From contig NZ_CP068985.1 in assembly GCF_019397265.1 (NCBI RefSeq), forward strand, positions 3,080,501-3,144,500: a DNA stretch of 64,000 nucleotides, in the 5' to 3' direction. A model generated the notes under the pieces. That model was not told the DNA's origin. It was given only the letters and a program-made list of their open reading frames with translations, and searched no databases. Position numbers and translations under genes: made by a program. Shown one piece after another: positions 23,038 through 31,233 of the stretch; the first letter of the stretch is position 1, and each line of letters begins with the position of its first letter. The stretch is from Nonomuraea coxensis DSM 45129 (GTDB lineage Bacteria; Actinomycetota; Actinomycetes; Streptosporangiales; Streptosporangiaceae).

Positions 23038-25221
23038 ATGGATCGGGAACAGGGCGTGATCGTGTGCCGGGCGGCACGCGAGGTGGTCGAACGCGGGGTG
23101 CTGAGCGGGCAGTCGTCCTTCGCTCCCGGCCTGCGAGCGTGGACGCCAGACGCCGCGGACGAGTTGTTCCGCCGGTTCGTGGAGAACTTCGACGAGTCCT
23201 CCGACGAGTTCCTGGTCAAGCTCAAACGGCAGATCTCCGAAAGCAGCGACGAGGCGATCGTTCTTGCCGCCGAACTGCTCTATCTCAACCTCATGCCGCT
23301 GAGCCCGGCCACGATCGGCGTCCACCGCAAATTCGAGATTCTGGACAGCGTGCTGTCGTGGGCGTCCTTCGAGGTGAAGGTGCCCGACGCGTTAGCCGCG
23401 GCGGCCTCACCGGGATACATGAAGGGTGGCCAAGCGTTCCTCAACTACCGCTGGGCCCAGTTCGCGTTCCTCATCCGCCTCATGCGGCTTCTGGTGAAGC
23501 TGCCTCATGACGAACGGGAATCGGTTCTGCAGGATCCGTGGCGCTTCCGGGACCTCGCCGAGTCGGTGCTCGCCGACTTCGACGGCAAGTCACGGGCCCG
23601 TGCTCAGTATCACGTGCTGCTGTTCCTGCTGTTCCCCGACGTGTTCGCCCCGGTGTCCGTCGAGCGCAACAAGCAGCTCATCCGGGATGCCTTCGCCGAT
23701 CGGCTGGCCGAGCCGACCGGCGATCTCGATCGTGACATCCACGCGATCCGCCTGCGGATCGAGGCAGAACACGGTGGACGGTTCAGCTTCTATGACGAGC
23801 CCTGGCGGTCTCGCTGGGAGCCGCCTCCGCCGCCACGGCCGCAGAAGGGCTGGCTGGTACGGGGGGCCAACGTCGACGGCGTCAACGCGATCCCGCTGTG
23901 GCTGGCCGACGGCTTCTGCTCGGTCAGCTTCTCCGAAGTTGGACAACTCCCTGCAGGCGCCTCCCGGCAGCAGGTCAAGGACGCCGTCGCCGCCGGGCTC
24001 CCCGATGCCAAACAAGGCAAGAAGGATGTCGTGGCCGGGCAGCTGTGGCGTTTCCTCAGCGGCTTCCAAACCGGTGATCTCATCGCGACCGTCGACGGTG
24101 ATGCCGTCTACGTCGGCACCATCACCGGCGATGCGTACTACGACGATTCCGCCGGCCGTGGCCTGGCGCGCCGCCGTTCGGTCGAGTGGAACCCCACCCC
24201 TATGAGCCGTCAGACCCTTGCCGCGGAAGCCCAGGCCAAGCTCAAGACCGTGATGACGATCGGCGAGCTGACCAGTGTGATCGCGGCACTGGCCACCGGC
24301 GCCGGGCTGGAGGAACAGGTCACCGACGAGGTGCTCGCCCAGGACGAGACCCGCGGCCTGATCGTGCCGGCGCTCACGCAGGAATTCGCCGACGGCCTGC
24401 TCATGCCGCTCGGCTGGCTGCAGGAGACCGCCGACCTGCTGACCGCCAAGCGGCAGCTGATCCTTTACGGCCCGCCCGGCACCGGCAAGACCTACCTGGC
24501 CACCAAACTCGGTGAGGCGCTGGCCGGACCCGATCGCACCAGCCTCGTGCAGTTTCATCCTTCCTACGGGTACGAGGACTTCATCGAAGGCTTCCGCCCC
24601 CGGCTCGGCGAGAACGGCACGATCGGCTTCGACCTGGTGCCGGGCCCGTTCAAGAACGCCGTGGAAGCCGCGGAGAAGGAACCGGACCGGCCTTATGTCC
24701 TCGTCATCGATGAGATCAACCGCGCCAATCTGGCCAAGGTGTTCGGCGAGCTGTACTTTCTCCTGGAATACCGTAACCACGAGATCATGCTGCAGTACTC
24801 GCCGGACGAGCCGTTCAAACTGCCCAAGAACGTCTTCATCATCGGCACGATGAACACCATCGACCGCTCGGTGGCATTGATCGACGCGGCCATGCGCCGC
24901 CGGTTCGCCTTTCGTGCCCTGGCCCCTGACCGGTCCCCGGTCGACGGGCTGCTACGCCGCTGGCTGGAGCACAAGCAACTTCCCCTTCTACCCGCGCTCC
25001 TGCTGGAGGAGGTCAACCGCCGGCTGAACGACCCGGACCGCGCCGTCGGCCCCTCCTACCTGATGACGCCCGATGTGGCCACCCGGCGCGGGCTGGAACT
25101 CATCTGGGCGGCCGAGATCCTTCCCCTGCTGGAGGATCAGCTCTACGGCAAAGTCGACGACGTCGAAGCCGAGTACGGCCTGCCGGTCCTGCTCGCCGCG
25201 CTCGCTGACACTCCGTCGTGA
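23038..25221 (+). CDS. mcrB: McrB-like AAA+ GTPase/ATPase with EVE-like reader domain (type IV restriction)
   Basis: Motor and specificity subunit of a modification-dependent restriction system, 727 residues. A helical amino-terminal region (1-255) that I cannot name precedes an EVE/PUA-like domain (about 268-400; GWLVRGANVDGVNAIPLWL), a fold that reads modified bases. The AAA+ domain follows with Walker A YGPPGTGKTY near 478, Walker B VIDEINRAN near 555 and sensor GTMNTIDRSVALID near 603, plus the McrB-typical MRRRF arginine. GAAGGG at eight bases supports ATG 23038. It overlaps mcrC by four bases. Third positions are less G+C-rich than neighbours and codon 119 is TTA, which suggests transfer. 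Confidence 0.9.
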   Translation: MDREQGVIVCRAAREVVERGVLSGQSSFAPGLRAWTPDAADELFRRFVENFDESSDEFLVKLKRQISESSDEAIVLAAELLYLNLMPLSPATIGVHRKFEILDSVLSWASFEVKVPDALAAAASPGYMKGGQAFLNYRWAQFAFLIRLMRLLVKLPHDERESVLQDPWRFRDLAESVLADFDGKSRARAQYHVLLFLLFPDVFAPVSVERNKQLIRDAFADRLAEPTGDLDRDIHAIRLRIEAEHGGRFSFYDEPWRSRWEPPPPPRPQKGWLVRGANVDGVNAIPLWLADGFCSVSFSEVGQLPAGASRQQVKDAVAAGLPDAKQGKKDVVAGQLWRFLSGFQTGDLIATVDGDAVYVGTITGDAYYDDSAGRGLARRRSVEWNPTPMSRQTLAAEAQAKLKTVMTIGELTSVIAALATGAGLEEQVTDEVLAQDETRGLIVPALTQEFADGLLMPLGWLQETADLLTAKRQLILYGPPGTGKTYLATKLGEALAGPDRTSLVQFHPSYGYEDFIEGFRPRLGENGTIGFDLVPGPFKNAVEAAEKEPDRPYVLVIDEINRANLAKVFGELYFLLEYRNHEIMLQYSPDEPFKLPKNVFIIGTMNTIDRSVALIDAAMRRRFAFRALAPDRSPVDGLLRRWLEHKQLPLLPALLLEEVNRRLNDPDRAVGPSYLMTPDVATRRGLELIWAAEILPLLEDQLYGKVDDVEAEYGLPVLLAALADTPS

Positions 25222-26411
25222 CCCTGCATCTCGACCTCGCCGAGGCCGGCGGCGGCGAGCCCTGGCCTCTGACTGCGGCGCAGGTCGCCACGCTGGCCAC
25301 CGTTCCCGAACTGGTGGCCCTCACCCCCACCGTGGGCGGACGATGGCGGCTCGCGGGACGCCAGCGTGTCGGGATCGTACGGCTCGGTCACCACGACGGC
25401 GCCGTCGAATTACGCATCCAACCGAAAATGCCCGTCCGGCGGCTCCTCGGCCTGCTCGGTGACGACAACGTCTGGCAACACCGACAGATCACCGCTGCCG
25501 TCGACGACCTGCTCGTGCCCGCCCTGGCCACGGTGTTCGCCCGCGAGGCGGAGCGCGTGCTTCGCAGCGGAGTTCTGCACGGTTATGTCTACCGCGAGGA
25601 CGCTCTCACCGTCGTACGGGGCCGGATCAGGACCAGCGCCCAGCTGAGCCGCCGGTTGGGGCTGCCTACCGCGATCGAGGTCGCCTATGACGACTACCTG
25701 GCCGACATCTCCGAGAACCGGATACTCCTTGGTGCGATCGAGCTCGCCCAGACCCTCCCCGGTGTCGCGGACAGCACGGCCACGCTGCTGCGTCATCTGA
25801 GCGGGAGGCTGGTTGGCGTTGTCCCCGTTCGCCCCGGGGCACCGCTGCCGCCGTGGCGGCCCTCCCGGCTCAACGAGCGTTATGTGCCTGCGCTCCGGTT
25901 GGCTGAACTGATCCTTTCCGGAGCCTCACTCCAGCAGGAGGGCGAGCAGGCAATACGGATCGACGGGTTCATCCTGGACATGGCCCAGATCTTCGAACGC
26001 TTCCTCACCCGGCAACTGGCCGCGGGGCTTTCGCCGTACAGCCTGCGCTGTGCCGCCCAGCAGAGGCGCCGGCTCGATCAGCAGAGGCGGGCGGTCTTCC
26101 GGCCGGACATTCTCATCTCTCGCGACGGGCGGCCCACCGCGGTCGTGGACGCGAAATACCAGGCGCTGGGCGGCACCCCGCCAACGGAGCATCTGTTCCA
26201 GCTGATCTCCTACTGCACCGCTCTGGGCCTCACCGAAGGGCACCTCGTCTATGCCTCCGGGACGCCGCCGGCGGAGCCGTACAGGATCAAGAACTCGGAC
26301 ATCCACGTCCACGTGCATGTCCTGGATCTCAACCAGGAGCCCCCTGACCTCGCAGCCGCCGTAGCCTCGTTGGCCGGCTGTGTCGCAGCCGGCCGGCGAG
26401 CGCATGCGTGA
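25218..26411 (+). CDS. mcrC: McrC-like nuclease subunit
   Basis: Partner of McrB, 397 residues. The amino half is the McrC beta/helical domain (VGIVRLGHHDGAVELRIQPK, then LSRRLGLPTAIEVAYDDYLADISENRIL). The carboxy half holds a PD-(D/E)xK nuclease core: RPDILISRDGRPTAVVDAKY, with metal ligands Asp near 296 and Asp-x-Lys near 311-313. It bridges McrB and cuts DNA when the complex translocates. Start is GTG overlapping the mcrB stop (GTGA), so the two are co-translated. Codon 65 is TTA. The next gene, glnA, converges 88 bases on. Confidence 0.9.
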   Translation: MTLHLDLAEAGGGEPWPLTAAQVATLATVPELVALTPTVGGRWRLAGRQRVGIVRLGHHDGAVELRIQPKMPVRRLLGLLGDDNVWQHRQITAAVDDLLVPALATVFAREAERVLRSGVLHGYVYREDALTVVRGRIRTSAQLSRRLGLPTAIEVAYDDYLADISENRILLGAIELAQTLPGVADSTATLLRHLSGRLVGVVPVRPGAPLPPWRPSRLNERYVPALRLAELILSGASLQQEGEQAIRIDGFILDMAQIFERFLTRQLAAGLSPYSLRCAAQQRRRLDQQRRAVFRPDILISRDGRPTAVVDAKYQALGGTPPTEHLFQLISYCTALGLTEGHLVYASGTPPAEPYRIKNSDIHVHVHVLDLNQEPPDLAAAVASLAGCVAAGRRAHA

Positions 26412-26484
26412 GGCCGCCGAGCATGCCCTGAACGGCTGGTCGCTCGACGGCCTCACGCCGGATGCCCTGTATCGCCCTGAGTCA

Positions 26485-26496
26485 GGGGCTTGCCCC
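26485..26496 (-). terminator. Short hairpin after glnA
   Basis: GGGGC-AA-GCCCC on the minus strand just past the glnA stop codon; weak, without a U-tract. Confidence 0.3.
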
Positions 26497-26498
26497 GA

Positions 26499-27923
26499 TC
26501 AGACGTCGTAGTAGAGCTCGAACTCGTGCGGGTGCGGGCGGAGGCGGATCGGGTCGACCTCGTTCTCCCGCTTGTACGACAGCCACGTCTCGATCAGGTC
26601 GGGCGTGAAGACGCCGCCTTCGAGCAGGTAGTCGTGGTCCTCCTCCAGCGCGTTGAGCACGTCGCTGAGGGAGCCGGGCACCTGCGGGATGTTGCGGGCC
26701 TCCTCGGGCGGGAGCTCGTAGAGGTCCTTGTCGACCGGCTCCGGCGGCTCGATCTTGTTGCGGATGCCGTCGATGCCGGCCATGAGCATCGCCGCGAAGG
26801 CGAAGTACGGGTTGCACGACGGGTCGGGCACCCGGAACTCGATGCGCTTGGCCTTCGGGTTGGAGCCCGTGATCGGGATGCGGACGCAGGCCGACCGGTT
26901 GCGCTGCGAGTAGACCAGGTTGACCGGAGCCTCGTAGCCCGGCACCAGGCGGTGGTAGGAGTTGACCGTCGGGTTGGTGAAGGCCAGCAGCGACGGGGCG
27001 TGCTTGAGCAGGCCGCCGATGTAGTAGCGGGCGGTGTCGGACAGGCCCGCGTAGCCGACCTCGTCGTAGAACAGCGGCGAGCCGTCCTTCCACAGCGACT
27101 GGTGGCAGTGCATGCCGGAGCCGTTGTCACCGAAGATCGGCTTGGGCATGAACGTGACCGTGTGGCCGAACTCCATCGCCGTGCTCTTGATGATGTACTT
27201 GTACAGCATCAGGTTGTCGGCGGTCTTGAGCAGCGTCCCGAACTTGAAGTCGATCTCCGCCTGCCCGGCGGTGCCCACCTCGTGGTGCTGCATCTCGACG
27301 TCGATGCCGCACTCGATGAGGTTGCGGACCATCTCCGAGCGCAGGTCGGTGAAGTGGTCCATCGGCGGCACCGGGAAGTAGCCGCCCTTGTAGCGCGGCT
27401 TGTAGCCGAGGTTGCCGCCCTCGGTGGCCTTGCCGGTGTTCCAGGCGCCCTCGATGGAGTCGATGTAGTAGTAGCCGGCGTTCTGGCGGGTCTCGAACCG
27501 GACGTCGTCGAAGATGTAGAACTCGGCCTCAGGGCCGAAGTAGACCGTGTCGGCGATGCCGGTGCCCTTGAGGTATTCCTCCGCCTTGCGGGCGACGTTG
27601 CGCGGGTCGCGGCTGTAGGCCTCGCCGGTCAGCGGGTCGTGCACGAAGAAGTTGATGTTGAGCGTCTTGTGCTGCCGGAACGGATCCAGGACGGCGCTGG
27701 CCGGGTCGGGCAGCAGGAGCATGTCCGACTCGTGGATCTGCTGGAAACCACGGATCGACGAACCGTCGAACATGAGCCCGTCAGTGAAGACGCTCGCGCC
27801 GAAGTTCTCTACCGGGAAGGTGAAGTGGTGCGTCGTCCCCGGCAGGTCGGTGAACCTGACATCGACGAACTGCACCCCTTCGTCACTGATGAACTTCAGG
27901 ACGTCGTCGGCGGAGTTGAACAC
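26499..27923 (-). CDS. glnA: Glutamine synthetase type I, adenylylatable
   Basis: Makes glutamine from glutamate, ammonia and ATP as a dodecamer; the main ammonia-assimilating enzyme. The 474-residue protein has [10 protein letters not shown], the metal-binding [25 protein letters not shown], the [17 protein letters not shown] substrate stretch, and [10 protein letters not shown] with the tyrosine that GlnE adenylylates. The GTG start follows GGAGG at seven bases; an upstream ATG reading adds 27 residues across the promoter and is rejected. A four-part GlnR box lies 51-88 bases upstream. The gene converges on mcrC. Confidence 0.96.
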   Translation of the reverse strand: MFNSADDVLKFISDEGVQFVDVRFTDLPGTTHHFTFPVENFGASVFTDGLMFDGSSIRGFQQIHESDMLLLPDPASAVLDPFRQHKTLNINFFVHDPLTGEAYSRDPRNVARKAEEYLKGTGIADTVYFGPEAEFYIFDDVRFETRQNAGYYYIDSIEGAWNTGKATEGGNLGYKPRYKGGYFPVPPMDHFTDLRSEMVRNLIECGIDVEMQHHEVGTAGQAEIDFKFGTLLKTADNLMLYKYIIKSTAMEFGHTVTFMPKPIFGDNGSGMHCHQSLWKDGSPLFYDEVGYAGLSDTARYYIGGLLKHAPSLLAFTNPTVNSYHRLVPGYEAPVNLVYSQRNRSACVRIPITGSNPKAKRIEFRVPDPSCNPYFAFAAMLMAGIDGIRNKIEPPEPVDKDLYELPPEEARNIPQVPGSLSDVLNALEEDHDYLLEGGVFTPDLIETWLSYKRENEVDPIRLRPHPHEFELYYDV

Positions 27924-27973
27924 TCTCGAACCTCCCTGGGGACTGGCCATCATTGCGACGCTAGGGCTAGGGC

Positions 27974-28011
27974 GTTTCCGCATGGTGTCCCGACTGTTTC
28001 GCACATGTTAC
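27974..28011 (-). promoter_or_regulatory. Double GlnR box upstream of glnA
   Basis: On the minus strand GTAAC-N6-GAAAC-N6-GACAC-N6-GAAAC, four half-sites each exactly 11 bases apart. This matches the known actinobacterial GlnR pattern of alternating a- and b-sites in the glnA promoter. Confidence 0.8.
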
Positions 28012-28017
28012 GCAGGG

Positions 28018-29039
28018 TCAGGTCTCCTGCGACGCCCTGCACCCTTCATCGAAGGGCTCCTCGTCCAGGACGTAGGGGTCGTGCGGCACGCCCGTCGGCG
28101 CCACGGTGCCGGGCGGCAGGTCGTCGTAGACGGGGTGGATGTAGCCGTCGTCGGTGTCGCAGCGGGCGGGCGTGGCGCTCGCGCCCCAGTCGCTCACCCA
28201 GGCGACCAGCCGGCCGCCGTCGCGGTGGAGCAGCACCCGTCCGGTGGGGTGGGTGACGACCCGGATGACGGTCCGCGGCTGACCGGGCCGATGCACGGCG
28301 TACACGACGAGGTGGTTGAGCTTCACCTCCACCCCGCGCAGGCCGTCCTCGTGGAACGTCCCGAGGGTGATCTCACCCTTGACCTTGACGACGTCGGTGG
28401 CCGGCACGGCGGTGCCCGGGGCGAAGCTGTTGACCGCCTCCCTGCCGAGGCCGTCCGCGCCCGGGTCCAGGCTGAAGGTCCGGCGCTGGTCGCGGTCGAG
28501 GGCGGCGACGAAGGCGTCCGGGTCGCCGCCCTCCAGCGTCCTCCTGTCGAGGTACGCCGCCGCCAGCAGGTCGCGTACGCGCTCCAGCCCCTTGGCCACG
28601 TCCTTGCGCGACAGGCCGCCCATCGCCCTGGCCTCGGGAAGGACGAAGCCCGCGATCCCGTCGGCGTAGTCCGCGGCGGGCGAGCCGGCGTACGGGTCGG
28701 AGGAGACGGCGTCCACCACCGGTGCGACGGCCTCCTCGACCAGCGCTCCCGGCGGGGCCAGCAGGCCGGGCCGGAAGGTCACGACCAGCCCCGCGGCGGC
28801 GACCACCGCCGACACGACCACCAGCGCCGGCCACCACCGCCCCGTCCGCCGCCTCGGGGGCGCGGCGTTCCCGAAGCGGTCCCGGAGCCGGGCGAGCGGG
28901 TACGGCGAGCCCGCTCCCTGCGGCTTCCGGCCTCCTTGGCGGCCCTGGTCGCCTCGGCGCGCATGCGGCGCCGCTCACCCTCGTCTATCTGTCCGACCAG
29001 CTCGTTGAAGCGCTGGTCGAGGTCGTCCCCCTGTGGCAT
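28018..29039 (-). CDS. Conserved actinobacterial membrane protein, apparently frameshifted
   Basis: The gene appears split between two frames. The amino part, from ATG 29039 (MPQGDDLDQRFNELVGQID), reads in one frame to about 28930. The rest (SPYPLARLRDRFGNAAPPRR, a transmembrane helix with RWWPALVVVSAVVAAAGLVV, and a 240-residue extracytoplasmic domain ending CRASQET) reads in another. The second frame has no start codon before a GTG at 28821, which lies inside the helix and would destroy it, and a TGA blocks it further up. A one-base deletion or a sequencing error between about 28920 and 28960 explains this. Intact it would be about 340 residues. Function unknown; the family usually sits beside glnA and the RDD gene in actinomycetes. 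Confidence 0.65.
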
Positions 29040-29103
29040 GCGGTCCATGGTGGCGGGTCCATGACGCGGTTGGGTCACGACGCGGACCGGCCGCCCGGGC
29101 GGA

Positions 29104-29109
29104 TACCGT
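29104..29109 (+). promoter_or_regulatory. -10 element of the RDD gene
   Basis: TACCGT seven bases before the ATG at 29117; the AAGG between them is too close to act as a normal ribosome site. Confidence 0.4.
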
Positions 29110-29116
29110 TGAAGGC

Positions 29117-29578
29117 ATGAGCAGCAAGGAGCCCCGGTGGACGCAGACGTGGCTCGGCGGGGTCAGGTCCGCCGGCATCGACCTCGGATATCCGGGGGAG
29201 CGCCTGGGGCTGCCCCAGGAGGGCAGCGGATCGGTCACCGGCTGGGGCCGCCGCATCGTGGCGCTGGTCATCGACTGGATGATCTGCACGTGGGTGGTCG
29301 TGCAGCTGCTGCTGCGGATGAACCCGGCGGATGCGCCGTGGGCGGTGGTGACGGTGTTCGCCGTCCAGTATCTGCTGCTCGTCGCGCTCATGGGGCAGAC
29401 GTTCGGGCAGCGGCTCATGGGCATCAGGGTCGCGGCGATGGACGGCGGCAGCCCCCGCCTGCTGCCCGTGCTGGTGCGTACGGTGCTGCTCTGCCTGGCC
29501 GTGCCCGCGCTGATCTGGGACCGCGACCACCGCGGCCTGCACGACCGGGTGTCCAACACGATGGTCGTCCGCATGTGA
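29117..29578 (+). CDS. RDD family membrane protein
   Basis: Membrane protein of 153 residues. A 45-residue cytoplasmic start precedes the RDD core: GWGRRIVALVIDWMI (the Arg and Asp of the family), a second helix, then QTFGQRLMGIRVAAMDGG and a last helix pair with HDRVSNTMVVRM. The RDD fold may transport small solutes or ions; no partner is evident. It is divergent from the frameshifted membrane protein and precedes a TetR gene. Confidence 0.87.
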   Translation: MSSKEPRWTQTWLGGVRSAGIDLGYPGERLGLPQEGSGSVTGWGRRIVALVIDWMICTWVVVQLLLRMNPADAPWAVVTVFAVQYLLLVALMGQTFGQRLMGIRVAAMDGGSPRLLPVLVRTVLLCLAVPALIWDRDHRGLHDRVSNTMVVRM

Positions 29579-29596
29579 CGTTCTCCCGATAAAAAG

Positions 29597-29626
29597 CGTA
29601 CCGGGTTCAAAAATGTACCCGGTACG
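29597..29626. promoter_or_regulatory. TetR operator over its own promoter
   Basis: Perfect ten-base arms CGTACCGGGT / ACCCGGTACG separated by ten bases. It covers the region from -35 to just before the -10 TATGCT of the TetR gene, so binding would block transcription of the TetR-TIM-barrel operon. Confidence 0.65.
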
Positions 29627-29629
29627 GTT

Positions 29630-29635
29630 TATGCT
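29630..29635 (+). promoter_or_regulatory. -10 element of the TetR operon
   Basis: TATGCT six bases before the ATG at 29642; leaderless pattern, with TTCAAA 18 bases upstream as a possible -35 inside the operator. Confidence 0.45.
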
Positions 29636-29641
29636 GTCCGC

Positions 29642-30298
29642 ATGATGATGGCGGGACTCAGGGAGCGGAAGAAGGAGCAGACGCGGCGGCGGATCGCGGA
29701 GGTGGCGCTGCGGCTGTTCGACGAGCGGGGCTACGACGCGGTGACCGTCAACGAGGTCGCCGAGGCGGCCGGTGTCGCCAAGGTGACCCTGTTCAGCTAC
29801 TTCCCGACCAAGGAGTGCCTGGTCACCGACGGGGTGAAGGACGACCTGGCCGCCGTCGTGGCAGCCGGGCGCCGGGACGGGCGCGCGCCGCTCGACGCGC
29901 TGCGCGCGCACTTCCTGTCGATGGCCGCCCAGGGCACGGGCGAGATGGACGTCGAGGCGCTGCTGGCCAAGGTGCGCGTCATCGCGTCGAGCCCGGCGCT
30001 GATCGGCGCGCTGCAGGCGGTGCGCATGAGCGAGCGCCACGAGCTGGCCGCCGCGCTCGCGGGCGCACCGGGACCTGACGGCGAGGGGGCGGCTCCGGGG
30101 GACGGAGGGGATCTCGCGGCGCAGCTCATGGCCGCGCAGATCACCGCCGTCATCGGCACCCTCCAGGAGGCGTTCTTCCAGCGCGTCGCCGGGGGCGCCG
30201 GGCTGGAGGAGGCGGGCCGGCGGCTGGCGGACGACGTCGAGCTGGGCTTCGCCCTGCTGGAGCACGGCTTCTCACATATAAAAGGGGAAAATTCGTGA
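29642..30298 (+). CDS. TetR family transcriptional regulator
   Basis: Repressor of 218 residues with HTH RRRIAEVALRLFDERGYDAV followed by TVNEVAEAAGVAKVTLFSYF, and a helical ligand-binding domain with a Gly-rich loop near 145-155. It overlaps the downstream TIM-barrel gene by four bases (GTGA) and is therefore its operon partner. A long palindrome over the promoter indicates autorepression released by a ligand, probably related to the substrate of the neighbour enzyme. Confidence 0.88.
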   Translation: MMMAGLRERKKEQTRRRIAEVALRLFDERGYDAVTVNEVAEAAGVAKVTLFSYFPTKECLVTDGVKDDLAAVVAAGRRDGRAPLDALRAHFLSMAAQGTGEMDVEALLAKVRVIASSPALIGALQAVRMSERHELAAALAGAPGPDGEGAAPGDGGDLAAQLMAAQITAVIGTLQEAFFQRVAGGAGLEEAGRRLADDVELGFALLEHGFSHIKGENS

Positions 30299-31233
30299 AA
30301 AAGGGCATCAATTACGACACCGGGTTCCTGCCGGGCGACGACCTGTCCAGAAAGGCGTTCGACCCCGACCAGGTCGCCCGCGAGATGCGGGTGATCGCCG
30401 GGGACCTGCACTGCGACCTGGTCCGCGTCTACGGCCGCGACCCCGCGCGCATCGCCGTGGCCGCCGAGCGGGCCGCCGCCGCGGGCCTGGAGGTCTGGTT
30501 CTCCCCGGCCCCCGTGGACCTCGGGCCGGACGAGACGATCGCCTTACTCGCCGACGCGGCCGAGCGCGCCGAGTCGGTCCGCCGCACCGGCGCCGCGGTC
30601 GTGCTCGTCGCCGGCTGCGAGATGTCCGCCTTCGGCCACGGGTTCATCGAGGGGGACGGCTACCGCGACCGGCTGCGGGCGATGATGACCGGCGACATCG
30701 CCTGGTGGATGGAGCTCATGCAGGTCATGCCGCGTTTCAACGCCTATCTGGCGCGGGTCGCCGAGACGGTGCGGCCGCTGTTCGGCGGCCCCCTGACCTA
30801 CGCCTCGGGGGCCTGGGAGCCGGTGGACTGGGCGCCGTTCGACCTCGTCGGCGTGAACGCCTACCGTGCCGCCCACAACGCCCACGACTACGTCGACGAG
30901 CTGCGCGCCCACCTCAAGCACGGCAAGCCGGTCGCGGTGACGGAGTTCGGCACCTGCCCGTACGCGGGCGCCGGCGATCGCGGCGGCTCGGCGTGGGTGG
31001 TGCCCGAGGGCGCGGTGCGCGACGAGGGCGAGCAGGTCCGCTACTTCCACGAGCTCATGGACGTCTTCGAGCGGGAGGGCGTGGACGCCGCCGTATGGTT
31101 CACCTACGCCGCCTACAACCGCACCGGCGCGGCCGACCTCGGCTCCTACGGCGTGGTGCGGATGCTCGGCGACACCCGGTGGGAGCCCAAGGAGATCTTC
31201 CACGCCATGGCGGCTAGGTACGCGCGCAGCTGA
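30295..31233 (+). CDS. TIM-barrel glycosidase-like protein (often labelled abortive infection protein)
   Basis: Cytoplasmic protein of 312 residues with features of clan-A glycosidase barrels: GINYDTGF at the start, LVAGCEMSAFG (candidate acid/base Glu), YASGAWEPVDW, FDLVGVNAYR, and VTEFGTCPY (candidate nucleophile Glu at the end of a strand). The family is common in Streptomyces, and the label abortive infection protein has no visible basis. The GTG start overlaps the TetR stop and has GGGGA nearby. Codon 84 is TTA. Its 3' end overlaps the methyltransferase gene on the other strand by 20 bases. The natural sugar is unknown. Confidence 0.72.
   Translation: MKKGINYDTGFLPGDDLSRKAFDPDQVAREMRVIAGDLHCDLVRVYGRDPARIAVAAERAAAAGLEVWFSPAPVDLGPDETIALLADAAERAESVRRTGAAVVLVAGCEMSAFGHGFIEGDGYRDRLRAMMTGDIAWWMELMQVMPRFNAYLARVAETVRPLFGGPLTYASGAWEPVDWAPFDLVGVNAYRAAHNAHDYVDELRAHLKHGKPVAVTEFGTCPYAGAGDRGGSAWVVPEGAVRDEGEQVRYFHELMDVFEREGVDAAVWFTYAAYNRTGAADLGSYGVVRMLGDTRWEPKEIFHAMAARYARS

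Noticed and set aside
26404-26511. Annotating the 35-codon frame as a gene
   Set aside because: No ribosome site, overlap with two genes and no recognised homologue; kept only as a low-interest observation.
28779-29039. Programmed -1 frameshift joining the two halves of the membrane protein
   Set aside because: No clear slippery heptamer followed by a stable structure was found at the join; mutation or sequencing error is simpler.
30295-31233. Phage abortive-infection system based on the common label of this family
   Set aside because: The residues fit a glycosidase-like barrel, and the neighbours (TetR repressor with operator) fit metabolic control, not defence.
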